Shown: positions 16,636-27,816 of the stretch, one piece after another
Layout: every line of letters starts with the position of its first letter
Numbering within the stretch: position 1 is the first letter of the stretch
Assembly (NCBI RefSeq): GCF_041601295.1
Contig: NZ_JBFIII010000001.1
Span: 1 to 64,000, forward strand
Source: Immundisolibacter sp.
GTDB taxonomy: Bacteria > Pseudomonadota > Gammaproteobacteria > Immundisolibacterales > Immundisolibacteraceae
Direction: 5' to 3'
Length of the DNA: 64,000 nt
Program-made: the position numbers and the translations under genes
The notes under the pieces: generated by a model
Seen by the model: only the letters and a program-made list of their open reading frames with translations
What the model was told of the DNA's origin: nothing
The model's database searches: none

Positions 16636-17969
16636 TGTTCTCCAGCCTCCCGATCGCGGGCGCGCAGCTGCGCCAGATGTTCAGCCAGGCGCCGTTCCAG
16701 GCCGCGCCCGCTGGGTTGGTAATAGCTGCGGTCGGGCATCCCGTCCGGAAAATAGCGCTCTCCGGGGGCATAGGCGCCGGCTTCGTCGTGCGCGTAGCGG
16801 TAGCCCTTGCCGTAGCCGAGTTGCTTCATGAGTTTGGTCGGGGCATTGCGGATGCGCAGCGGCGGCGGCAGGGAGCCGAACTGGCGGGCATCGGCCATGG
16901 CGGCATCAAATGCCGTGTACAGCGCATTGCTCTTGGGCGCGCAGGCCAGGTAAGTGACGGCTTGTGCGATCGCCAGTTCGCCTTCGGGCGAGCCCATGCG
17001 CTCGTAAGTTTGCAAGGCTTCCAGTGCCAGTGTCAGCGCCCGCGGGTCGGCGAGGCCAATGTCTTCACTGGCCATGCGCAGCACGCGGCGGGCGATGTAC
17101 AGCGGCTCACAGCCGCCATCCAGCATGCGCGCCAGCCAGTACAGTGCCGCGTCCGGTGCCGAGCCGCGCACTGCCTTGTGCAGTGCCGAAATCTGGTCGT
17201 AGAAGGCCTCGCCGCCCTTGTCGAAGCGGCGCCAGCTCTCGCCGGCCAGTTCCTTGAGCACGGCCTCGTCGATGACCCGCCCGTCGGCGGCTTCTGGCGC
17301 GATGTCGGCGGCCAGTTCCAACAGGCCGAGCAGGCGACGGGCGTCGCCGTCGGCCATGGCGGCCAGCGTGGGGCGCAGCTCGGCGGAAAAGTCGATACGG
17401 AGGGCACCGAGGCCGCGTTCGGTGTCAGTCAATGCGCGCTCTATCAGACGTTCCAGGTCAGGGCCGGTCAGTGGCCGTAGCAGGTACACCCGGGTGCGCG
17501 ACAGCAGCGCGTTGTTCAGTTCGAAGGAGGGGTTCTCGGTGGTGGCGCCGATCAGGGTCACCGTGCCGTCTTCGACGTGCGGCAGCAGGGCGTCCTGCTG
17601 AGCGCGATTCCAGCGGTGCACCTCGTCCACGAACAGCACCGCGCGGCGGCCACTGGCCGCCGCCTCGCGGGCGGTCTGCACGGCTTCACGAATTTCCTTG
17701 ATGCCGGCCAGCACCGCTGACAGGGTGATGAACTCGGCTCGACTGTGCGCCGCCAGCACGCGGGCGAGCGTGGTTTTACCGGTGCCAGGCGGGCCCCACA
17801 GGATCATCGAGCGCGGCAGGTCGGCCTCGATGGCAACGCGCAGCGGCTTGTCGGCGGCCAGCAGATGATCCTGGCCCAGCACTTCGTCCAGGCTTAACGG
17901 GCGCAGACGATCAGCCAGCGGCCGGCCGGTGTCGGCGGCGGCAAAAAGCTGCGGACCGCGCTGTTTCAC
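16632..17969 (-). CDS. rarA: replication-associated recombination protein RarA (MgsA) AAA+ ATPase
   Basis: Clamp-loader-like AAA+ ATPase, 445 aa, acting at stalled replication forks. It opens with the typical PLADRLRPLSLDEVLGQDHL; Walker A GPPGTGKTTLA lies at about residues 59-69 and Walker B VLFVDEVHRW at about 112. The C-terminal half carries the tetramerisation domain (GSAPDAALYWLARML, YKFP-like region HDEAGAYAPGERYFP). The GTG start at 17969 overlaps the lolA stop (GTGA). It sits in the conserved ftsK-lolA-rarA-crcB order, so it is likely co-transcribed with them. Confidence 0.96.
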   Translation of the reverse strand: MKQRGPQLFAAADTGRPLADRLRPLSLDEVLGQDHLLAADKPLRVAIEADLPRSMILWGPPGTGKTTLARVLAAHSRAEFITLSAVLAGIKEIREAVQTAREAAASGRRAVLFVDEVHRWNRAQQDALLPHVEDGTVTLIGATTENPSFELNNALLSRTRVYLLRPLTGPDLERLIERALTDTERGLGALRIDFSAELRPTLAAMADGDARRLLGLLELAADIAPEAADGRVIDEAVLKELAGESWRRFDKGGEAFYDQISALHKAVRGSAPDAALYWLARMLDGGCEPLYIARRVLRMASEDIGLADPRALTLALEALQTYERMGSPEGELAIAQAVTYLACAPKSNALYTAFDAAMADARQFGSLPPPLRIRNAPTKLMKQLGYGKGYRYAHDEAGAYAPGERYFPDGMPDRSYYQPSGRGLERRLAEHLAQLRARDREAGEQ

Positions 17970-18595
17970 TCGGCCAGGGGTAGGCGCGCCTGTGGCAGCG
18001 CGCCGATCACATCCACGCCCGGCGGCGGGGTGAACTGAAATCGTTTGGCCGATAGCGCGCCGTTACGTTGCTGGTCGAGTAACTGAATGCGGGTGGTTTG
18101 GCCCAGCCCGTCGTCCAGTTGCAATTCCTCTATGCCGACGCCGACAAGCTTGAGGCGTACTTCGCTGAGTCCGCTGTCTTTTTTGAGGGGTGTCAGACGC
18201 AGCCATCCGTTACCCTGCGCCACGACCTCGAACAGCTCGCGCGGAAACGTCGCCCCGGCTAACAACAACCCCGGCGCGTCGGCGGTGTCCGCGTCCATCG
18301 GGCGCACGGTGACCTGGTCCAGATCCGGTTCGTATATCCACAGGTGTGCACCGTCGGCGACGATGTGCTGTTCGTAGGGCTGGCGATAGTCCCAGCTGAA
18401 ACGCCCGGGCCGGCTGATGGCGAACTCGCCCTGGCTGCGTTCGCTGGCCGTGCCGTTGGCGTCGCTGACAGTCTGTGTGAAGCGACCACTCAAGGTGTGC
18501 GTTTCGGCGTAAAAGCGGTCCAGTGCCGCGGCGCCGTCGGCGAGTGCCGGATTGGCCAGCAGGATCGCGATCAGGCAGGCGATAACGGGGCGCAT
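17966..18595 (-). CDS. lolA: outer-membrane lipoprotein carrier protein LolA
   Basis: Periplasmic chaperone, 209 aa, that carries lipoproteins from LolCDE to the outer membrane. The start at 18595 gives an N-terminal signal peptide (ACLIAILLANPALA, cleaved before DGAAALDRF). Family features follow: LSGRFTQTVSD, GEFAISRPGRFSWDYRQPYEQ and the LWIYEPDLDQV strand. The frame continues upstream inside ftsK, but that part is not coding. It lies 4 bp after ftsK and overlaps rarA by 4 bp, the standard ftsK-lolA-rarA arrangement. Confidence 0.96.
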   Translation of the reverse strand: MRPVIACLIAILLANPALADGAAALDRFYAETHTLSGRFTQTVSDANGTASERSQGEFAISRPGRFSWDYRQPYEQHIVADGAHLWIYEPDLDQVTVRPMDADTADAPGLLLAGATFPRELFEVVAQGNGWLRLTPLKKDSGLSEVRLKLVGVGIEELQLDDGLGQTTRIQLLDQQRNGALSAKRFQFTPPPGVDVIGALPQARLPLAE

Positions 18596-18599
18596 CGAC

Positions 18600-20912
18600 C
18601 TAAGCTCCCGGCGGCGCTTCGGCGAGCACGTCGCGCGAGCCGTTGGACTTGAGTGGACCGACGATGCCGGTGCGTTCCATTTCTTCCACCAGCCGGGCAG
18701 CCCGGTTGTAACCGATGCGCAGGTGCCGCTGGACGCCGGACACTGACGCCCGGCGGCTGCTGGTGACCAGGAACACAGCCTTGTCATACAGCTCGTCGCC
18801 GCCTTCCTCGCGCTCGCCAGCCGCGAACGGCGAGCCGTTGCCGTCGCCACTGTCCTCGCCGAAATCGCCGCGCAGGATTTCGTCGCGGTAGTTGGGTTGG
18901 CCACTGGCCTTGATGTGCGCGACCACGCGATGGACCTCTTCGTCCGACACGAAGGCGCCGTGCACACGCGTCGGGATGGAGGTGCCGGGCGGCAGATACA
19001 GCATATCGCCGTGGCCGAGCAGGGCCTCGGCACCCATCTGGTCGAGGATGGTGCGCGAGTCGATCTTGGACGAGACCTGGAACGCAATTCGCGCCGGAAT
19101 ATTGGCCTTGATCAGGCCGGTGATCACGTCCACCGACGGCCGCTGGGTGGCCAGGATCAGGTGCACCCCGGCGGCGCGGGCCTTCTGCGCCAGGCGGGCG
19201 ATCAGTTGCTCCACCTTCTTGCCGACCACCATCATCATGTCGGCGAACTCGTCGACGAACACCACCAGGTAGGGCAGCGTCTCGCAGAAGGCGGGTTCCG
19301 CGTCCTCGCCGATGTCGATCGGGAACGGATCCGGGACCGGCGTACCGGCGGCTTCCGCTTCGCGCACCTTGCGGTTGTAGCCGGCAATGTTGCGCACACC
19401 CAGTGCGGCCATGCGCTTGTAGCGGCGCTCCATCTCCGCCACCGACCAGCGCAATGCGTTTTGCGCGTCGTTCATGTCGGTGATCACCGGGCACAACAGG
19501 TGCGGAATGCCCTCGTAGACCGACAGTTCCAACATCTTGGGGTCGATCATGATCATCCGCACTTCGTCGGGTGTGGCCTTGAACAGCAGGCTCAGCACCA
19601 TGGCATTGACCGCGACCGACTTGCCGGAGCCGGTGGTGCCAGACACCAGCAGGTGCGGCATCTTTCCCAGGTCCGCCACCGTGGCCACGCCCTGAATGTC
19701 CTTGCCCAGGGCCAGGGTCAGGGGTGACGTGCTGTCGTCATAGGCGCGCGAGCGCAAGGTCTGCGAAAAACGGATCAACTCGCGTTGTTCGTTGGGGATT
19801 TCGATGCCCACGGTCGACTTGCCAGGGATGACCTCCACCACCCGCACGCTGACCACTGACAGCGAGCGCGCCAGATCCTTGGACAGCCCGGTGACCTGGC
19901 TGACCTTGACGCCCGCGGCAAGGTCGATTTCAAAGCGTGTGACCACCGGTCCCGGGTGTACCTCCACCACCTGCGCCGCGATGCCGAACTCTTCGAGCTT
20001 GAGCTCCAGTCGACGGGAAAGGGCCTGCAGCGCCTCCGCGGAAAGGCCGGTGATCTTAGTTTCGGTGTCGTCGAGCAAGCTCAGCGGGGGCAGTGCCAGG
20101 GTGGTGTTCGCTGCCGGTTTGAACAGCTCCACCTGCCGCTCGGCCTCGACCCGGTCAACGATTTCCACCGGCCGCAGCACCGGTTCGATACGCGGCGGTT
20201 TGCGGGTGACTTCCTTGGCCTTGTAGCGGTCCACGGTGTCGCGGCGGTCTTCGCGGGCCCGTTTGCCGGCGACCGCATCGGCATAGGCACGCAGCGTTCG
20301 GCCGACCACACCGGCTCCGCGTACTACCGCGATTCCCAGCAGCTCGGTCAGTTTCAGCCACGACAGGCCGGTGATCCAGGTAATGCCAGACAGGCAGGCA
20401 GCGGTCAGAAACAACGTAGCGCCGACGGTATTGAGGCTGCCGGCGGCAAGACGGCCCAGCTCCAGGCCGAGGCCGCCGCCCGGGCCGTTGGGCAGTCCGC
20501 CGCTATTGGGGAGATAAAGCTGCGCCAGGGCCGAACCACTGGTGATCGCCAGCAGCAGACCGAGTGTTCGCACCAGCACGCCGCGTAGTCGCACCGGTAC
20601 ACCGTGGTCGCCGCTGAGGTAAACGCGCCAGGCGAACCACAGCATCAGGCACGGAAGGAATAGCGCCGGATACCCAAAAAAGTAATACAGCATGCTGGAC
20701 CAGTTGGCGCCAATGCGCCCGCCGGCATTTTGCGCGGTGGTATGGCCGCCGGTGCTGGCCCAGCTCGAGTCAAGCGGGTCGAAGCTGAGCAGCGCCAGCA
20801 GCAGAAAGGTCGCCGATGCCAGCAGCAGCAGCACCACGGTTTCGCGCAGTCCTGCTGGCAGGCGCCAGCGCGTTGGTTCGGGCGGGAGTTGCTGGCGACG
20901 CGGACGCGGCAT
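18600..20912 (-). CDS. ftsK: DNA translocase FtsK
   Basis: Septum-located DNA pump, 770 aa, that helps segregate chromosome termini and activates XerCD. The start at 20912 ([13 protein letters not shown]) gives a basic leader before four membrane segments (about residues 22-200). The linker is short compared with E. coli FtsK, as in many bacteria. The motor has Walker A GTTGSGKS at about residue 424, Walker [12 protein letters not shown] and the [17 protein letters not shown] block. The C-terminal winged-helix gamma domain (about 700-765, [20 protein letters not shown]) reads KOPS sites. The reading can extend to 21149, but that tail lacks family character. Confidence 0.96.
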   Translation of the reverse strand: MPRPRRQQLPPEPTRWRLPAGLRETVVLLLLASATFLLLALLSFDPLDSSWASTGGHTTAQNAGGRIGANWSSMLYYFFGYPALFLPCLMLWFAWRVYLSGDHGVPVRLRGVLVRTLGLLLAITSGSALAQLYLPNSGGLPNGPGGGLGLELGRLAAGSLNTVGATLFLTAACLSGITWITGLSWLKLTELLGIAVVRGAGVVGRTLRAYADAVAGKRAREDRRDTVDRYKAKEVTRKPPRIEPVLRPVEIVDRVEAERQVELFKPAANTTLALPPLSLLDDTETKITGLSAEALQALSRRLELKLEEFGIAAQVVEVHPGPVVTRFEIDLAAGVKVSQVTGLSKDLARSLSVVSVRVVEVIPGKSTVGIEIPNEQRELIRFSQTLRSRAYDDSTSPLTLALGKDIQGVATVADLGKMPHLLVSGTTGSGKSVAVNAMVLSLLFKATPDEVRMIMIDPKMLELSVYEGIPHLLCPVITDMNDAQNALRWSVAEMERRYKRMAALGVRNIAGYNRKVREAEAAGTPVPDPFPIDIGEDAEPAFCETLPYLVVFVDEFADMMMVVGKKVEQLIARLAQKARAAGVHLILATQRPSVDVITGLIKANIPARIAFQVSSKIDSRTILDQMGAEALLGHGDMLYLPPGTSIPTRVHGAFVSDEEVHRVVAHIKASGQPNYRDEILRGDFGEDSGDGNGSPFAAGEREEGGDELYDKAVFLVTSSRRASVSGVQRHLRIGYNRAARLVEEMERTGIVGPLKSNGSRDVLAEAPPGA

Positions 20913-21055
20913 GGGGCGGAACGACTCCGGGTTGGTGCGCAAGGCAAGACTATTGGGGAAAACGCTTATTAAATCAGCGTTTGCTGTTTCGAGCAGAACG
21001 CTGTTGCGCCGCGACGCTCTGGACGGCCCATGCCGCGGGCGGCCCAGCGCGCTGA

Positions 21056-22688
<1,633 letters not shown>

Positions 22689-22725
22689 TTCGTCGGCCCT
22701 GCCGGCGTGATGGAGCGCCTCACCG

Positions 22726-23094
22726 ATGACCGAACGCCGCCGCTATACCCGCATCAGCCTGCATGTCCAGGCGGAGTTCGTCAGCCTGGGACGGCGCTGG
22801 CCGTGCCAGGCCTTTGACCTGTCTTTGAATGGTGCCCTGGTCAGCCGCCCGCGAGACTGGGCAGGTGAACTCGGGGAACGCAGCGCGATGAACTTTCGCC
22901 TGGATGACGGGGATTGCATTCAGATGGTCGCGATCCTGCGCCACCAGAGTGCCGACTGCCTGGGTTGGCAGTGCACCGGCATCGACCTGGAAAGCATGGG
23001 CGAACTGCGCCGCCTGGTGGAACTCAACCTTGGTGAGCCGGCTCTGCTGCGGCGCGAGCTGGCCCAGATGATGCGCGACCACGCAGCCGCCTGA
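22726..23094 (+). CDS. PilZ-domain protein (c-di-GMP receptor candidate)
   Basis: Small single-domain protein, 122 aa. It carries the two PilZ signatures: RRRYTR at residues 3-8 (RxxxR-type loop) and DLSLNGALV at about 28-36 (D/NxSxxG), so cyclic di-GMP binding is likely. No output domain is attached, so it would act through a partner. The start at 22726 follows GGAGCGCC. It is 37 bp after the Smr gene on the same strand. A c-di-GMP enzyme is encoded at 11613-13991, but no direct link is shown. Confidence 0.9.
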   Translation: MTERRRYTRISLHVQAEFVSLGRRWPCQAFDLSLNGALVSRPRDWAGELGERSAMNFRLDDGDCIQMVAILRHQSADCLGWQCTGIDLESMGELRRLVELNLGEPALLRRELAQMMRDHAAA

Positions 23095-23400
23095 GGATAC
23101 AGTCGGCGCCGGCTTTGGTCGGAGCTGTGTCGAGTGCTGGGCGCCGGCCCGGGGTCGATCGGTCTATACGCCAGAGTTTCCGCTACCGTGCGCTGCGGGT
23201 GTCGTGTTGGCCTGAGCGGGCGCTGGCGCCGGGGGCGCCCCAACGCTGATTGGTCCCGCACTGGCCCAAGTTTCCTGAATTGTTTGCAGTGCGTGCCGGT
23301 GGCAAGTCGGTTCATTGGCGCCGCTTCGGTGATAATCCATCAACCCAGCTGTTTCAGTTTTATCGGGTAGAAGCCTTGCGCTTGTGCCGTCCAGGTCCTT
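23095..23400. other. 306-bp gap without a recognisable gene
   Basis: The stretch between the PilZ gene and the ABC exporter operon holds GC-rich short inverted repeats (for example around 23110-23155 and 23218-23245) but no U-rich terminator, no gene with a ribosome binding site and no promoter that could be assigned. It should contain the promoter of the exporter pair that starts at 23401. Confidence 0.3.
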
Positions 23401-24282
23401 ATGAGCGTCATCCTAGAAGTTCGCAATCTGATCAAGGAGTATCCCGGCGTGCGGGCGGTCGCGGACGTGAGTTTCAGCGTTGCCAGCGGCACCTGTTTTG
23501 GCCTGCTGGGCCCTAATGGTGCCGGCAAGACCACCACGGTGGAAATCATGGAGGGTATCTGTCGGCCTACCGCCGGGCAGGTGCTATACCGCGGTGAGGT
23601 GTTGGGCAAGCAGTTTCGTGCCGAGGCAGGCATTCAGTTTCAGTCGACCGCGCTACAGGATTTTCTGACCGTGCGCGAGACGCTGGAGTTGTTTCACCGT
23701 CTTTATCCGCGGCGGGCAGACCTGGAAACGCTGATCGATCTGTGCCAGCTGCGCGACCTGCTGGAGCGCGATAATCGCAAGCTGTCCGGTGGTCAGCGCC
23801 AGCGCCTGTTGCTGGCGATCGCGCTGGTCAACGATCCGGACATCGTGTTCCTGGACGAGCCGACCACGGGTCTCGACCCACAGGCGCGGCGCAGTTTCTG
23901 GAGCCTGGTGCAGGACATCAAGGCGCGGGGCAAGACGGTGCTTCTGACCACGCACTATATGGAGGAGGCCTATGTCCTGTGCGACGAGATCGCCATCATG
24001 GATCGCGGCCAGATCATTGCCCAGGGCTCGCCGGGCGCGCTGCTGGCGGCGCATTTCGAGGACGTCATCCTGACCCTGCCAAAGGCCGATTTCGAGCCGG
24101 GTGCACAGTTCGACGCCGCGCTGCTGGATGCCGGTGAGCTGTGGGAGGTGTCGACGCGAGATATCCCGGCGGCGCTGCGATCACTCGCAGGCAGCGGTGC
24201 CCGGCTGGATCGTTTGCGCATCCGCGAGCGCACGCTCGAAGACCTGTTTCTGGAACTCACGGGCCGCGACCTGCGCGCCTGA
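23401..24282 (+). CDS. ABC-2 exporter ATP-binding protein
   Basis: ATPase subunit, 293 aa, of a two-gene ABC-2 exporter. It has Walker A GPNGAGKTTT (about residues 38-47), Q-loop region IQFQSTALQ, an intact signature LSGGQRQRLLLA (about 134), Walker B IVFLDEPTTGLDP and the H-loop TTHYMEEA. The last 80 residues form the accessory domain seen in drug and NatA-like exporters. It is followed 19 bp later by the permease. The substrate is unknown. Confidence 0.93.
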   Translation: MSVILEVRNLIKEYPGVRAVADVSFSVASGTCFGLLGPNGAGKTTTVEIMEGICRPTAGQVLYRGEVLGKQFRAEAGIQFQSTALQDFLTVRETLELFHRLYPRRADLETLIDLCQLRDLLERDNRKLSGGQRQRLLLAIALVNDPDIVFLDEPTTGLDPQARRSFWSLVQDIKARGKTVLLTTHYMEEAYVLCDEIAIMDRGQIIAQGSPGALLAAHFEDVILTLPKADFEPGAQFDAALLDAGELWEVSTRDIPAALRSLAGSGARLDRLRIRERTLEDLFLELTGRDLRA

Positions 24283-24301
24283 CCCCGCTGGAGTGCCTGC
24301 C

Positions 24302-25324
24302 GTGCTGCGCCGTTATCTGGCCCTGACCCATGCCCGCAACATGGAGTTTCTGCGTGACCGCGCATCGCTGGGCTGGAACCTGCTGTTCCCGCTGGTGATG
24401 GTGGCCGGACTGGCGGTGATCCTGGGCGGTCCGCCGCGACCGCTGTTCAAGGTGGCGGTCATCGGCGCCGGCGAGCCGGTGGCGGTCAGTACTCATCCGT
24501 TTCTGGGCACACGCTATGCCGAGTTCTTTGCCCTGGCGGCCGACCAGCGCGAGGCTGCCGTGGCCAAGGTGGGGCGCCATCGCCTGGACATGTTGATCGA
24601 TTTCAGCGCCGCACCGCGTTACTGGATCAATCCGGAGTCGCCCAAAGGCTATGTGCTGGAACGGTTGCTGGTGGCGGCCGGTGGGCCGTCGCTGGCGCAT
24701 GGCGCGGTACCGGGCCGGCCGATCCGCTACATCGATTTCCTGCTGCCCGGCATCCTGGGCATGAACATGATGTTCTCGTGCCTGTGGGGCGTGGGCTACG
24801 TGGTGGTCCGCTACCGCAAAAGCGGCTTTCTGAAACGCCTGAACGCCACGCCGGTGCGGCCAATCGAGTTCATCCTGGCGCAGCTGACCTCGCGTCTGGC
24901 GCTGATCATGGGGATCACGCTGGTCGTATACGTGGGCACCGACTGGGTAATCGGCTTTCGCATGGAGGGCTCGCACACATTGCTGCTGCTGGTGGCCACG
25001 CTCGGGGCGCTGGCGATGATCGCCATGGGTTTCGTGGTGGCGGCGTTCGTCACCAGCGAGGAGCTGGCGGGCGGAATTCTGAACCTGGTGTCCTGGCCGA
25101 TGATGCTGCTGTCCGGGGTGTGGTTCTCGATGGAGGGCAGCCAGCCCTGGCTACAGCAACTGGCAGCTGTGTTTCCGCTCACCCACCTGGTGGGCGCGGC
25201 GCGCGCCATCATGCTGGACGGTGCCGGCGTGCGCGAGGTAGCGGCGCAGGTCCTGACGCTGGGCGGGATGACGGTGGCGTTTCTGGTTATCGGTGCCCGT
25301 ATTTTTCGCTGGCGGGCCGACTGA
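24302..25324 (+). CDS. ABC-2 exporter permease
   Basis: Inner-membrane subunit, 340 aa, paired with the ATPase just upstream. The GTG start at 24302 (VLRRYLALTHARNMEF) has GGAG about 8 bp before it; the frame is open to 24101, but that part overlaps the ATPase gene. Topology is the ABC-2 pattern: one N-terminal membrane segment (about 24-41), a periplasmic loop of about 110 residues, then five or six segments including the IDFLLPGILGMNMMFS and PMMLLSGVWFSMEG motifs. The family exports drugs, lipids or polysaccharides; nothing here narrows the choice. Confidence 0.9.
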   Translation: MLRRYLALTHARNMEFLRDRASLGWNLLFPLVMVAGLAVILGGPPRPLFKVAVIGAGEPVAVSTHPFLGTRYAEFFALAADQREAAVAKVGRHRLDMLIDFSAAPRYWINPESPKGYVLERLLVAAGGPSLAHGAVPGRPIRYIDFLLPGILGMNMMFSCLWGVGYVVVRYRKSGFLKRLNATPVRPIEFILAQLTSRLALIMGITLVVYVGTDWVIGFRMEGSHTLLLLVATLGALAMIAMGFVVAAFVTSEELAGGILNLVSWPMMLLSGVWFSMEGSQPWLQQLAAVFPLTHLVGAARAIMLDGAGVREVAAQVLTLGGMTVAFLVIGARIFRWRAD

Positions 25325-25375
25325 AGCTGCGCCGGTTCATCCGGCTGTTCGGCGCGTGATGTGGCGCGCGTCGAG

Positions 25376-25403
25376 AAATCCGGGATGGACTGACTCAGCA
25401 CTT
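25376..25403. repeat. diverged copy of the hairpin-repeat right arm
   Basis: This 28-bp stretch matches 16201-16228 (the right arm of the multi-hairpin element) at 22 of 28 positions and is followed by a similar CCAGGG tail. It lies in the leader of the symporter gene at 25420. Only one arm is recognisable, so it looks like a decayed copy. Confidence 0.35.
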
Positions 25404-25419
25404 AACCCAGGGGGTAGTA

Positions 25420-26913
25420 GTGACTCAGGCGACCTCAGCATTCGAAGACACGGCCGCCGGTGGTACGCCAAAGGGCATCTGGAAGGTGATCGGCGCCTCG
25501 GCCGCCGGCACCATGATCGAATGGTACGACTTCTACATCTTTGGCAGCCTGGCCATGGTGATCTCGCCACTGTTCTACCCGCCTGGCGATGACACGCTGG
25601 CGTTGATCGCCTACCTGTCGACGTTTGCGGTCGGCTTCGTGGTGCGGCCATTCGGGGCGCTGTTCTTTGGCCGCATCGGCGACCGCGTGGGGCGCAAGTA
25701 CGCCTTCCTCATGACACTGTTGATCATGGGCGGCGCGACGGCGCTGGTGGGTTTCTTGCCCACGTACGAGACCATCGGTATCGCCGCGCCTGTCGCGTTG
25801 TTGCTGATCCGCGTATTGCAGGGTCTGGCGCTGGGTGGCGAGTATGGCGGGGCGGCGGTGTATGTCGCCGAGCATGTGCCGGATCATCGCCGCGGGTTCT
25901 ATACCAGCTTCATCCAGATCACGGCCACGCTTGGTTTGTTCGTTTCCCTGGCGGTGATTCTGGCCATCCAGGGGACCATGAGTCCGGAAGCGTTTGCGGA
26001 ATGGGGCTGGCGTTTGCCGTTCATCTTCTCGCTGCTTCTGGTGGCGGTGTCGTTCTATATGCGTGTGCGGATGAAGGAGTCGCCGATCTTTGAGCAGCTG
26101 CGCGAGCGAGGGATGACGTCGGCGGCACCGATCCGCGAGGCATTCACCGAGCCGAAGAACCTCAAGCGCGCGTTGGTTTCCCTGTTTGGCGCCACCGCGG
26201 CGCAGGGCGTGATCTGGTACACAGGCCAGTTCTACGCCCTGTTTTACCTTCAGACCATCCTTAACGTACACGGGCCGGCCGCCAATACCATCGTGGCTGG
26301 CGCGTTGCTGCTGGGCATGCCGTTCTTTGTGCTGTGCGGCGCCTTGTCGGACCGGGTCGGCCGCAAGAAGTTGTTGCTGGCTGGGTTTGCACTGGCGGTG
26401 GTGAGCTATTTGCCCATTTATGGCGCCATGCGTGACGTGGCAGGGTCGGACGTCACCACGGTGGTGTCGCAGCGGGATCCGGTGACCGGCGCCCACGCCC
26501 TGACGCCGATGACGGCACACGGCGACCGGCTCGTGCCGGCGCCCAAGGTGCTGACCGGCCTTGGCGTCAGCGAGGTGCTCCGTGACCCGACCGCGCTCAA
26601 GTTGATGGGCCTGGTATGGCTGCAAGTGCTGCTGGTGACGCTGGTGTACGGTCCGATCGCTGCCTATCTGGTCGAGGCGTTTCCGGCGCGCATTCGCTAT
26701 ACCGCCATGTCGTTGCCGTACCACATCGGTAATGGCGTGTTCGGCGGCCTGCTGCCGGTAATCGGGCTGACTCTGGTGGCCAGCACCGGCAATATCCACG
26801 CTGGGCTGTACTATCCGATGGCGATTGCGGCGATGAGTCTGGTAGTGGGTGCCCTGTTTCTGCCGGAGACGCACCGCACGCGTATCTGGCAGGAAGCGGA
26901 CCAATCGGACTGA
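25420..26913 (+). CDS. MFS transporter, metabolite:H+ symporter (MHS) family
   Basis: Twelve-helix inner-membrane symporter, 497 aa. MHS hallmarks are MIEWYDFYIFGSLA in helix 1, the RPFGALFFGRIGDRVGRK loop between helices 2 and 3, and ALGGEYGGAAVYVAEH in helix 4. Members such as ProP, KgtP and ShiA take up organic acids, osmolytes or aromatic acids with protons. There is a soluble insert of about 50 residues near 345-395, seen in one MHS branch. The start is GTG at 25420. The alpha/beta hydrolase gene follows 12 bp later, so uptake and hydrolysis of one compound may be linked; that is inference. Confidence 0.92.
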   Translation: MTQATSAFEDTAAGGTPKGIWKVIGASAAGTMIEWYDFYIFGSLAMVISPLFYPPGDDTLALIAYLSTFAVGFVVRPFGALFFGRIGDRVGRKYAFLMTLLIMGGATALVGFLPTYETIGIAAPVALLLIRVLQGLALGGEYGGAAVYVAEHVPDHRRGFYTSFIQITATLGLFVSLAVILAIQGTMSPEAFAEWGWRLPFIFSLLLVAVSFYMRVRMKESPIFEQLRERGMTSAAPIREAFTEPKNLKRALVSLFGATAAQGVIWYTGQFYALFYLQTILNVHGPAANTIVAGALLLGMPFFVLCGALSDRVGRKKLLLAGFALAVVSYLPIYGAMRDVAGSDVTTVVSQRDPVTGAHALTPMTAHGDRLVPAPKVLTGLGVSEVLRDPTALKLMGLVWLQVLLVTLVYGPIAAYLVEAFPARIRYTAMSLPYHIGNGVFGGLLPVIGLTLVASTGNIHAGLYYPMAIAAMSLVVGALFLPETHRTRIWQEADQSD

Positions 26914-26925
26914 CCTGGAGCGCGC

Positions 26926-27783
26926 ATGGCCGCGGTAGAAGAACACCATATCAAGTTGAGTTGCGGCGACAACCGTTACCTCGAAGCGGGCGATGGCCCG
27001 CCGTTGTTGCTGGTGCACGGCATGGGCGTGGCGACCAGTGCCAACAGCGTGGAGATGCTGATCCCGCACCTGGCGCCGCGTTTCCGGGTCCTGGCGCCGG
27101 ACCTGCTCGGCTTTGGCCTGGGCACGCGGCAGGTTGAGGCGGGCCCCACGTTTGGCCTGATCCTGGAGCAACTGCGCGAGTTCATGGATCGCCTGGGGCT
27201 GGCGCAGGTGCACTGGGTCGGCCACAGCCTGGGCGGCTGGCTGGGCGGGCTGTTCGCTTACCAGAGCCCACAGCGTCTGGGCCGCCTGGTGATGCTGTGC
27301 GGTGCCGGCCTGAACCGCGAGCCGGCGCCCGGTGTCGGCGCCAGATTGCAGCCGTCGCGGGAACAATTGCGCGAACTGGTGCGCGGCTGGCTGAGTGACC
27401 CAGGCCGGCTGAGCACAACCGAACTGGAACGCGTGGTCGATGGCATGCGCGCGGCTGCCGCGGCGCCGGGTGCTGCCGACAGTCTCGACGCCCTGCTGGC
27501 GCAGATGCAGTCGGTCGCGGTGCGCGAGCGCTACATGCTGCACCGGCGCATGCCGTATATCAGCGTGCCCGTGCTGATGGCGTGGGGCGAGCATGACGCG
27601 CTCGACCCGTACCCGACCTGGAGCGCCGAGTTCGACGCCCTGGGCGGCGACATGCACCGCTCCAGCAAGCCCTGGGCACCTGCGGGCGCCCGCTTTGCCA
27701 AGCTGCCTTGCGGACATCATCCGCAGTGGGAACTGCCGCAGCAGGCGGCGGCCCTGGCGGGCGATTTCCTGCTCGGGTCCTGA
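26926..27783 (+). CDS. alpha/beta-fold hydrolase
   Basis: Serine hydrolase, 285 aa. The oxyanion segment LLVHGMGVA, the nucleophile elbow GHSLGG (about residues 105-110), an acid candidate in WGEHDALDP and the late histidine in CGHHPQWE make up a full catalytic triad. The pattern resembles C-C bond hydrolases (MhpC/BphD-like) and esterases, which cannot be separated by eye. The start at 26926 has GGAG 5 bp upstream. It sits between the MHS symporter and the sulfotransferase on the same strand. Confidence 0.88.
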   Translation: MAAVEEHHIKLSCGDNRYLEAGDGPPLLLVHGMGVATSANSVEMLIPHLAPRFRVLAPDLLGFGLGTRQVEAGPTFGLILEQLREFMDRLGLAQVHWVGHSLGGWLGGLFAYQSPQRLGRLVMLCGAGLNREPAPGVGARLQPSREQLRELVRGWLSDPGRLSTTELERVVDGMRAAAAAPGAADSLDALLAQMQSVAVRERYMLHRRMPYISVPVLMAWGEHDALDPYPTWSAEFDALGGDMHRSSKPWAPAGARFAKLPCGHHPQWELPQQAAALAGDFLLGS

Positions 27784-27816
27784 TTAAACCGAAAAACACA
27801 TGGAGGAGTTAACTGC

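Noticed and set aside
17966..19087. A longer LolA with 164 extra N-terminal residues
   Set aside because: The extension overlaps the ftsK motor and gamma domain coding sequence and would bury the signal peptide, which fits exactly at the 18595 start.
25435..27720. A 761-codon antisense frame across the symporter and hydrolase genes
   Set aside because: It is a shadow of two genes with clear family motifs, and its own product is His/Gln/Arg-rich with no domain.
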